Shown: one piece after another, positions 58,339-64,000 of the stretch
How the letters are laid out: every line of letters starts with the position of its first letter
How positions within the stretch are numbered: the stretch's first letter is position 1
Origin: Caldilineaceae bacterium
GTDB lineage: Bacteria > Chloroflexota > Anaerolineae > Caldilineales > Caldilineaceae
Assembly: GCA_020634755.1 (NCBI GenBank)
Contig: JACKBC010000001.1
Location: 1 to 64,000, forward strand
Reading direction: 5' to 3'
Length of the DNA stretch: 64,000 bases
Made by a program: the position numbers and the translations under genes
Notes under the pieces: generated by a model
What the model was told of the DNA's origin: nothing
Seen by the model: only the letters and a program-made list of their open reading frames with translations
The model's database searches: none

Positions 58339-59253
58339 CTACTTGACTTCCAGCCGCCCTTGCATGACTGGATAATGGCCAGGAACCGTGCAAATCACGG
58401 TGTATACGCCGGGAATCGGGGCGGTATAGGTAACGATTTTGCTTTCACCGCCGCTGACAACGCCGGGGTCAAAGAGCAGCACATCGCTATTTTTGGCGGC
58501 ATCAAACGGCACGGGTACTTCCTCATCAGCCTTGACGAGCGCCCAATTGTGGTCGACAGAGCCCATGTTTTCCAGATCAAGCGCCACTTGGGCTCCGCTG
58601 GTCACCGTCCAGACGGGCGGATTTACAATGTTGTCCATGCTATCGCCAAAATAGAGATCATTCATCTTAATTTCCAACGTTTCGGTCGCCGCCGCACCTT
58701 CCGCGCCCCCGGTTTCGGTAACACTTTCGGTAGCGCTGACCTCGCTCGATGCATCGACTGCGGCCGTTTCCGTCACCGCTGCTGAGTCGGCCACTTCCGT
58801 GGTGGCCGTTGTTGCAGCCGTGCTGGTGATCTCTTCCGTAGCCGGCGCGGTTTCGCTGACCAGTTCCGTGGCGGATACTTCAGCCGTCTCGGTCAAATCG
58901 GCAGTTTCCGTAATGGCCGTCGTCTCATCACTGACGGTCGGTTCGGGTTCTGCTGTGGCAGCCTCAGTGGTGGGAGCAGCGGTTGCCGTCGGCTCCACGG
59001 TGGCCGTGGGTTCAGGCTCTGTGGCGGTTTCCGCCGTGGCGGTCGGCGCTGCCGCGGCTGCTGAAGATTCGGCCGCAGTGGCCGTGGGCTGTGCCGCCAC
59101 CGCGGCCGTGCTATCCAGCGCCGATCCCGGCGTCATGCGCGGGGCCGCCGTGGGGATAGCCACACCTTCGCTGGCCTCTTCGCTGGTAGAGCGACCACAA
59201 CCGGCCAATGTTAATAACGTTGCTAATACAATAACTAGCCAAGAATATTTCAT
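58339..59253 (-). CDS. Azurin-like cupredoxin lipoprotein on a long tether
   Basis: 304 residues from ATG 59253 (AAGGAG 7 bases upstream). The lipoprotein signal MKYSWLVIVLATLLTLAGC has lipobox LAGC with Cys 19. About 170 residues of Ala/Thr/Glu/Val/Pro low-complexity sequence follow, with many EPTATVEPTATA-type repeats. The C-terminal 100 residues are a type 1 copper domain with ligands H235 (VDHNW), C288, H293 and M297 (VICTVPGHYPVMQG). The Cys+5, Cys+9 spacing is that of azurin. Chloroflexota auracyanins have a similar CTxPGHY region. It is probably a membrane-tethered electron carrier outside the cell. Confidence 0.9.
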   Translation of the reverse strand: MKYSWLVIVLATLLTLAGCGRSTSEEASEGVAIPTAAPRMTPGSALDSTAAVAAQPTATAAESSAAAAAPTATAETATEPEPTATVEPTATAAPTTEAATAEPEPTVSDETTAITETADLTETAEVSATELVSETAPATEEITSTAATTATTEVADSAAVTETAAVDASSEVSATESVTETGGAEGAAATETLEIKMNDLYFGDSMDNIVNPPVWTVTSGAQVALDLENMGSVDHNWALVKADEEVPVPFDAAKNSDVLLFDPGVVSGGESKIVTYTAPIPGVYTVICTVPGHYPVMQGRLEVK

Positions 59254-59412
59254 AGTATCACTCCTTGCAAACAGCAGCCGCCACAAATGGGTGCGCGGCT
59301 TCGTTCAATTCTTCACAAACAAACAATTTGTCATTTTGCCCCTATTAATGCGCGCTGTCAATTCTGATGTGCGCTTGTGCGGAAAATAGTTTACATTGTC
59401 AGTGGACCGCGT

Positions 59413-59495
59413 TGGTACACCGCAACAGTGTTGGCGATTTAAGCGCTCGTCGCTTTTGGTGTATCCGGCTCTGTTTCTAGCTTTGCGATCTGCTG
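59413..59495 (-). repeat. 83-bp CAGTA element, copy C7 (reverse)
   Basis: Reads TGGTACACCGCAACAGTG at the left and TTGCGATCTGCTG at the right. It lies between the divergent cupredoxin and protease genes. Confidence 0.82.
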
Positions 59496-59591
59496 ATTGT
59501 AACCAACACACTCGCAAATACAGCTCAATTCCGGCATAATATGCACAAATAGATCACAAGCGCCATCATACGTCCGCAAAAGGAGATCGAC

Positions 59592-60803
59592 ATGGGTTCT
59601 TCATTAACGCTTTTTCGCCTATTTGGTATCGAAGTGCGCGTGCATTGGTCATTTTTACTAATTTTGGCCTATGGCGCCTTCTTTTACAGCAATTCACAAT
59701 TGGGCCAGATTGGCGGCGCGCTCTTTGGCGTTTTGACCATTTTACTGCTGTTTGTCTGCGTCACTCTGCACGAATTTGGGCACGCGCTGGTCGCCAAATC
59801 CTATCATGTGGCAGTGGAACACATTACGCTGTTGCCCATTGGCGGCGTCGCCAGCCTGGAGCGCATTCCCGAAAATCCGCTGCAGGAATTTAATATTGCC
59901 ATAGCCGGGCCGCTGGTCAATTTTGCCATTGTGCTCATATTGCTGCCGCTGCGTTTGCTTATGACCGGCGAGCCCTTTTGGCCTGGCTTCAGCACTTTGA
60001 TGCAGCAGATGCAAGAACCGACGGTTTCCGGCATTGTTACCTTCCTCATTATGACGAATCTGACGCTAGGCGCTTTTAATCTGCTGCCTGCTTTTCCCAT
60101 GGATGGCGGCCGCGTCTTGCGCGCGCTCTTGGCCATGACCATGCCCTATGTACGCGCAACCAATATTGCCGTACTTGTGGGACGCCTTATGGCGGGGCTG
60201 CTCTTTTTGTGGGGCATTTTTGGCGGCGGCGTTTTTCTCATGCTGATTGCCTTCTTTGTCTATGTGGGCGGGGGCTCTGAACGCCACGCCGTCGCCAGCC
60301 GCCATGTCCTGCGCGACGTCCAGGCGCGCGATGCGCTGACGCCTCAGGCCGAAAAGCTTTACACCAGCGAGAAAATAAGCCGCGCCGTCGATCTGATCAT
60401 GGCCAGCTATCAGACCGACTATCCCGTTTTTGATCTGTCCAACAACTATGTGGGGGTGTTGACGCGCGCCCGTTTGGTAGATGCGCTCAAAACTGTTGGT
60501 CCCGACGGACGCATTCCCGACGCCATGATTGCCGCCCGCCATATACCGGAATGCACGCCTACCACCAATTTGGCCGATTTGTGGGACACCATGTTGCAAT
60601 CGGGCATGCGGGTGGCCGCGGTCAAAGATGAAGGCCAGTTTCTCGGCCTTATTACCATTGATGACGTTACCGAGCTATTCCAGGTCATCGGCGCGCGTCT
60701 GGATGGTGAATATCGCCGCCACGATGCTGATCCGCAAGATCTATCAGGCAATAAGCCATCCAATACACCGACTTCTTCACGACAATCGTCAGGTGATGCG
60801 TAA
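59592..60803 (+). CDS. Site-2 protease (M50) with CBS domains
   Basis: 403 residues. An intramembrane zinc metalloprotease: H60-E-F-G-H64 in a membrane helix and NLLPAFPMDGGRVLRA with D171 as the third ligand. About six helices lie in the first 235 residues. A cytoplasmic pair of CBS motifs follows (about 245-385; RDALTPQAEKLYTSEKISRA, VKDEGQFLGLITIDDVTEL), as in SpoIVFB-type group III enzymes where nucleotides may gate activity. AAAGGAGAT lies 6 bases before the ATG. It abuts the next gene with no gap. Confidence 0.93.
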   Translation: MGSSLTLFRLFGIEVRVHWSFLLILAYGAFFYSNSQLGQIGGALFGVLTILLLFVCVTLHEFGHALVAKSYHVAVEHITLLPIGGVASLERIPENPLQEFNIAIAGPLVNFAIVLILLPLRLLMTGEPFWPGFSTLMQQMQEPTVSGIVTFLIMTNLTLGAFNLLPAFPMDGGRVLRALLAMTMPYVRATNIAVLVGRLMAGLLFLWGIFGGGVFLMLIAFFVYVGGGSERHAVASRHVLRDVQARDALTPQAEKLYTSEKISRAVDLIMASYQTDYPVFDLSNNYVGVLTRARLVDALKTVGPDGRIPDAMIAARHIPECTPTTNLADLWDTMLQSGMRVAAVKDEGQFLGLITIDDVTELFQVIGARLDGEYRRHDADPQDLSGNKPSNTPTSSRQSSGDA

Positions 60804-61583
60804 ATGGCGGAATTTAAAACGCAGACCGGCCAAATCTATTACGAGGTGTTTGAGCCGCAGGCGCCGACCGCGCAGCCCGCACCCACGCTGACATTGCTCC
60901 ACAACTTTATGAGTACGGGGCGCACGGCGTGGGGTTCGATGCTGCCGGTGTTCACCCAAAAGTATCGCGTTTTGCTGCCCGATACCCCCGGGCATGGACG
61001 CTCCATTGGCGCGCCAGCCAATTTTGATCATCTGGCGCTGGCCACGCAGCTGGCGGCGCTCATGCAGGCGGAAGGCGCCAGCACCGGTCATCTGGCCGGA
61101 TGCAGCAGCGGCGGTATGATGGCGCAGCTCATTGTGCAACACAAGCTGGCGGCGCCAGCCTCACTGACGTTGGTCAGCACCACCTATAGCATAAACCCGC
61201 AAACCACCGGCAACATGGCCGAGTTAACGCCAGAGCACTTTCAATTTGGCCACAAGTGGATGGAAGCTACGGCGCGCCTGCATGACCCATATCAAGGCGC
61301 AGGTTATTACGCGCAGACGCTGCTGCCGGCATTTCGCGCGCAGAATGCCGCCACAGCTATCCACCTCAGCTTAGACGATCTGGCCCAGTGGCAGTTGCCG
61401 GTCTGCATAATTCATGGCGCACAAGATGAATTCTTTCCCGCTTTTATTCCACAACAAATGGCGCAGGCCCTTCCCAACGCTATCTTGCACCTAGTGCCGG
61501 AACAGACGCATGCGCTCATCTTTCGCCAATCGTGGAAAGTGCGCGATGTGATGATGGAATTTTTGGCGCAATTGCCGGATTAA
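60804..61583 (+). CDS. Alpha/beta hydrolase
   Basis: 259 residues. The alpha/beta fold has the oxyanion region LLHNFMSTGRTAWGSMLPVF, nucleophile elbow G-C-S-S-G (AGCSSGGMMAQL, about 107-118), acid Asp in VCIIHGAQDEFFP (about 205-217) and His in PEQTHALIF near 235. Related to 3-oxoadipate enol-lactonase-type and esterase-type members; the substrate is unknown. The ATG directly follows the protease TAA (60801-60803), so the two genes are translationally linked. Confidence 0.88.
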   Translation: MAEFKTQTGQIYYEVFEPQAPTAQPAPTLTLLHNFMSTGRTAWGSMLPVFTQKYRVLLPDTPGHGRSIGAPANFDHLALATQLAALMQAEGASTGHLAGCSSGGMMAQLIVQHKLAAPASLTLVSTTYSINPQTTGNMAELTPEHFQFGHKWMEATARLHDPYQGAGYYAQTLLPAFRAQNAATAIHLSLDDLAQWQLPVCIIHGAQDEFFPAFIPQQMAQALPNAILHLVPEQTHALIFRQSWKVRDVMMEFLAQLPD

Positions 61584-61627
61584 ACATCTGCCTTCTCTAT
61601 TAGCAGGCTGGCGTTTCAACGCGCTCC

Positions 61628-62746
61628 TTAATCGGTCAACAGCACCATGTCGTTGCGATGCACCACCGTTGGCCCATATGTATAGCCCAGCCGCTGCTCG
61701 ATCAGCTCTGAATGACAGCCCATGATCTTTTGCAATGCCGGTTCGGAATAGGCTACCAGGCCACGCGCCAATTCTTCCTCAGCCAAATTGGCCACCGTCA
61801 CCGTGTCGCCGCGATTAAATTTCCCACTCAGACGCACCACCCCCGCCGGCAACAGACTGCGCCCCCTTTGCAAAATGGCGCGCGCCGCGCCGTCATCCAC
61901 CGTCAATACCCCCCGCGGTTTGGGCCCGGCCCAAATCCAGCGCTTGCGGTTCTCCAACGGCGTGGCCAATGCCGGGAACCGGGTGCCCACGGCTTCGCCC
62001 GCCGTCGCCCGCAGAATGACATTGTGGGCGCGCCCGGCCGCGATTACCACGTCCGTACCGGCGCGGCGGGCCGTATCCGCCGCTTGCAGCTTGGTCACCA
62101 TGCCGCCCACACCCAGGCCGCTCTTGCTGTCGCCAGCCAGGGCGCGCAGCGTATCGTCAATTTTGCGCACTTCTGGAATCAACTCGGCATTGGGGTCCGT
62201 GCGCGGATCGGCAGTAAAGAGGCCCGGCTGGTCGGTCAGCAGCAGCAGTAGATCTGCATTAACCAGCGTGGCCAGCAGCGCCGACAAATTGTCGTTGTCG
62301 CCCACTTTAATTTCCGCCGTAGCCAGCGCGTCATTCTCGTTGACTACCGGCACAATTCGATGCTCAATTAAGGCGGAAAGGGCGTCGCGGGCGTTCAAAT
62401 AGCGGCGACGATTGACCACATCTTCACGCGTCAGCAACACCTGCCCCACGTGGATGCCATAAATATCAAAGAGCTGTTCCCACGTTTGCATGAGCCGGCT
62501 CTGCCCCACGGCGGCCAGCAGCTGCTTGTTGGCAATGTTGGCCGGCAGTGCCGGAAAGTCGAGCCGGGCGCGGCCCGCCGCAATGGCGGCCGAGGAGCAG
62601 ACAATGACCTCGACGCCGCGCCCGTGCAGCTCGGCGCACTGACGCACCAGTTCCAGCATGTGTGGTCGGTACAAATCGCGTCCACCGCCGGTCAGCACGC
62701 TGGTACCCACCTTGATCACAATTCGTTTATAGGCAATGGCGTTCAT
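61628..62746 (-). CDS. proB: Glutamate 5-kinase
   Basis: 372 residues from ATG 62746; an open extension of 16 codons is not favoured. First step of proline synthesis (glutamate to glutamyl 5-phosphate). The amino acid kinase fold shows RIVIKVGTSVLTGGG (about 8-22), VCSSAAIAAGRARL, PVVNENDALATAEIKVGDND (about 135-154) and GVGGMVTKLQAADTARRAGT. The C-terminal PUA domain (RGVLTVDDGAARAILQRGRS, SLLPAGVVRLSGKFNRGDTV) is present, as in the long form of the enzyme. No ribosome-binding site stands out. proA is not adjacent, which is less common. Confidence 0.96.
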   Translation of the reverse strand: MNAIAYKRIVIKVGTSVLTGGGRDLYRPHMLELVRQCAELHGRGVEVIVCSSAAIAAGRARLDFPALPANIANKQLLAAVGQSRLMQTWEQLFDIYGIHVGQVLLTREDVVNRRRYLNARDALSALIEHRIVPVVNENDALATAEIKVGDNDNLSALLATLVNADLLLLLTDQPGLFTADPRTDPNAELIPEVRKIDDTLRALAGDSKSGLGVGGMVTKLQAADTARRAGTDVVIAAGRAHNVILRATAGEAVGTRFPALATPLENRKRWIWAGPKPRGVLTVDDGAARAILQRGRSLLPAGVVRLSGKFNRGDTVTVANLAEEELARGLVAYSEPALQKIMGCHSELIEQRLGYTYGPTVVHRNDMVLLTD

Positions 62747-62781
62747 AGGGATGATTTCTAAATTCTTTGGGAGCTTATGCA

Positions 62782-62865
62782 CAGTAGAGCGCAACGGCGC
62801 GAGATAAAGCTGGATTCCTGAATCGAGACCGATGCCGATATCGCCAACACCGTTGCGGTGTACTG
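62782..62865 (+). repeat. 83-bp CAGTA element, copy C8
   Basis: Starts CAGTAGAGCGCAACGGC and ends CACCGTTGCGGTGTACTG. It lies 35 bases upstream of the proB start in the divergent gap. Confidence 0.86.
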
Positions 62866-63060
62866 AGACAGAACACTGTTATAGGGTGCGTTTTAGCAAC
62901 CATTAGCAATGGACACCTGACATCGAAAAATCGCTGATGGACGTTAACCAATTAAATCGGTAAACGACGGCACTGGTTGAAACCAGCGCCTGGCCCCATA
63001 TTCGCCTCCAAAGCCAAACGCGCCCATGATGCCAGAATTGTAGCATACACTCCACACGCG

Positions 63061-63069
63061 TGCTATACT
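63061..63069 (+). promoter_or_regulatory. Extended -10-like box before the kinase gene
   Basis: TGCTATACT, with no convincing -35. It would start transcription near 63076, placing element G inside the leader of the kinase gene. Confidence 0.4.
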
Positions 63070-63098
63070 AGGGGGTGACCACGAGCAAGAGAATGGAC

Positions 63099-63220
63099 AT
63101 TATCGGGAATAAGGTCAATTTATAAATTGGACGCTGATTCATGCAGATGAACACAGAATGTGCCGAGAGAATCAGCGTTAACCTGTGTTCATCCGCGTAC
63201 GCAATTTTAATTCCGATAAT
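63099..63220. repeat. 122-bp inverted-repeat element G
   Basis: ATTATCGGGAATAA at the left and TTAATTCCGATAAT at the right, with inner TGAACACAG / CTGTGTTCA and CGCTGATTC / GAATCAGCG pairs. It lies 46 bases before the kinase start. Confidence 0.75.
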
Positions 63221-63266
63221 CTGTATTGGACAATAAGCGCTAGACGCTTATGAACCGCAAGGATGT

Positions 63267-64000
63267 ATGAACAGTAAGGATGAAGATGAGTTACAGCGGC
63301 GCAACCGCGAGCTATCCATCTTAAACAGCATTGCCCAAGCACTCCATCGCGAAATCGACCTAGATCGAGCGCTCAACGTGGTGCTGGCGCAGGTGGCGGA
63401 ACTCTTTGGCCTGCGCACCGGCTGGATTTTTTTGGTCCACGAAGAGACGGATGAAACCTATTTAGCCGCTTCGCTCAATTTGCCGCCGGGGCTGGCCGAT
63501 CATCCAGCGCTCATGGCAGGCGACTGCTACTGTTTGGATACATATCAGGCTGGAGACCTGGCCGGTGCGGCCAATGTAAACATTATCACCTGTACGCGAC
63601 TCAAAAAGCTGGTCAGCGGCAGCGACGGTTTGCTCTTTCACGCCAGCATTCCGCTGTATGGCCAAGTCCACAAGCTCGGTGTGCTCAATGTGGCCAGCGC
63701 CGATTGGCGCAAACTGTCTGACGATGACCTGCGGCTGCTGTACACCGTGGGCGATCTGCTGAGCATTGCCGTGGAGCGAGCGCGACTCTTTGCGCGCAGC
63801 ACGCAGATCGGCGCGTTGGAAGAGCGCAACCGGCTAGCGCGTGAGATTCACGATACGTTGGCGCAGGGGCTTTCGGCTATTGCGCTTAAGCTGGATGCCG
63901 TGGATGCACTGCTTGAATATAACTCGTCCATTGAGGCGCCGACCGCCAAGCTGAAAGAGAATGCCCTCTCAGTGCGTCAATACGTTAAGCAGTCGCTCGT
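63267..64000 (+). CDS. NarL-type sensor histidine kinase, 3' end outside the window
   Basis: 244 residues visible, frame open at the window end. ATG 63267 has AAGGA four bases upstream and reads MNSKDEDELQRRNRELSILN. A GAF sensor domain spans about 20-180 (RALNVVLAQVAELFGLRTGW, GLLFHASIPLYGQVHKLGVL). It is followed by a HisKA_3 dimerisation/phosphoacceptor segment with H195 (EERNRLAREIHDTLAQGLSA). No membrane segment is visible, so it is a soluble or associated kinase. The ATPase domain should lie beyond the window. HisKA_3 kinases phosphorylate NarL/FixJ regulators such as the one at 44211; a partner may also follow downstream. Confidence 0.93.
   Translation, partial: MNSKDEDELQRRNRELSILNSIAQALHREIDLDRALNVVLAQVAELFGLRTGWIFLVHEETDETYLAASLNLPPGLADHPALMAGDCYCLDTYQAGDLAGAANVNIITCTRLKKLVSGSDGLLFHASIPLYGQVHKLGVLNVASADWRKLSDDDLRLLYTVGDLLSIAVERARLFARSTQIGALEERNRLAREIHDTLAQGLSAIALKLDAVDALLEYNSSIEAPTAKLKENALSVRQYVKQSL

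Noticed and set aside
58799..59389. Plus-strand frame of 196 codons rich in Val, Ala and Ser
   Set aside because: It is the antisense of the low-complexity tether of the cupredoxin lipoprotein, whose own frame has a signal peptide, a ribosome-binding site and copper ligands.
44211..64000. Assigning the response regulator at 44211 and the kinase at 63267 as a confirmed pair
   Set aside because: They are of matching families but 18 kb apart, and the kinase's downstream neighbour is outside the window.

Overview
This is about 64 kb of a bacterial chromosome at roughly 55-60% GC, with lower-GC patches. No rRNA, tRNA, CRISPR array, phage or intact insertion sequence was seen. The gene set points to a filamentous or rod-shaped Chloroflexota, perhaps of the Anaerolineae/Caldilineae type. 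The reasons are a combined mreBCD-PBP2-minCD-rodA cluster, TrmFO, a large secreted protein ending in YLPLVQK, a cupredoxin on a long Thr/Ala/Glu tether, a giant cyclase/AAA/TPR regulator, and GTG and TTG starts. The lineage is an inference from gene content, because no marker gene could be compared.

Layout. 1-9.8 kb: 3' part of pgi, a BrnT toxin remnant, a DUF983 protein, a GH39 glycosidase, a membrane MutS-like ATPase, an unknown protein, a formylglycine-generating enzyme and a heparinase II/III family lyase. 10-15.1 kb: a PhnD-PhnC-PhnE importer followed by an amidohydrolase; PhnE is unusually large. 15.2-20.3 kb: vapBC, a dihydropyrimidinase, a family-5 solute-binding protein without a signal peptide and an MFS transporter. 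20.3-24.4 kb: a CoA-type Nudix hydrolase, rlmI, a small protein and tilS, all on the minus strand. 24.5-33.4 kb: the cell-shape and division-site cluster mreB-mreC-mreD-mrdA-minC-minD-rodA. 33.4-44 kb: an RlpA-like secreted protein, an FmdE-like protein, a 1118-residue secreted HExxH protein and a 1429-residue cyclase/ATPase/TPR regulator. 44-50.3 kb: a NarL-type response regulator, sucCD, a Nudix hydrolase behind three operator-like palindromes, an epimerase and a HAD phosphatase. 50.5-59.3 kb: an ABC permease and ATPase pair, trmFO, small genes, a DUF7662-like/HTH regulator with an SH3 protein, and an azurin-like cupredoxin. 59.6-64 kb: an M50/CBS protease with an alpha/beta hydrolase, proB and the start of a NarL-type histidine kinase.

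The most distinctive content lies between the genes. An 83-bp element with terminal inverted repeats (CAGTA...TACTG) occurs eight times in both orientations. A second family of about 80 bp (ends ACTTACGCAAGCC / GGCGCTGCGTAAGT) occurs at least six times, with further half copies. A REP-like palindrome (CTGAGCTTGTCGAAG) occurs three times with a half copy, a 73-bp element three times, and 122-bp and 136-bp inverted-repeat elements once each. All are intergenic and several touch stop codons or sit in leaders. None carries a transposase, so they look like non-autonomous (MITE-like) elements or mobile palindromic RNA units.

Other regulatory signals include extended -10 promoters placed so that tilS and the cyclase gene would make leaderless mRNAs, and a near-consensus promoter at 33.4 kb with no gene behind it for about 670 bp.
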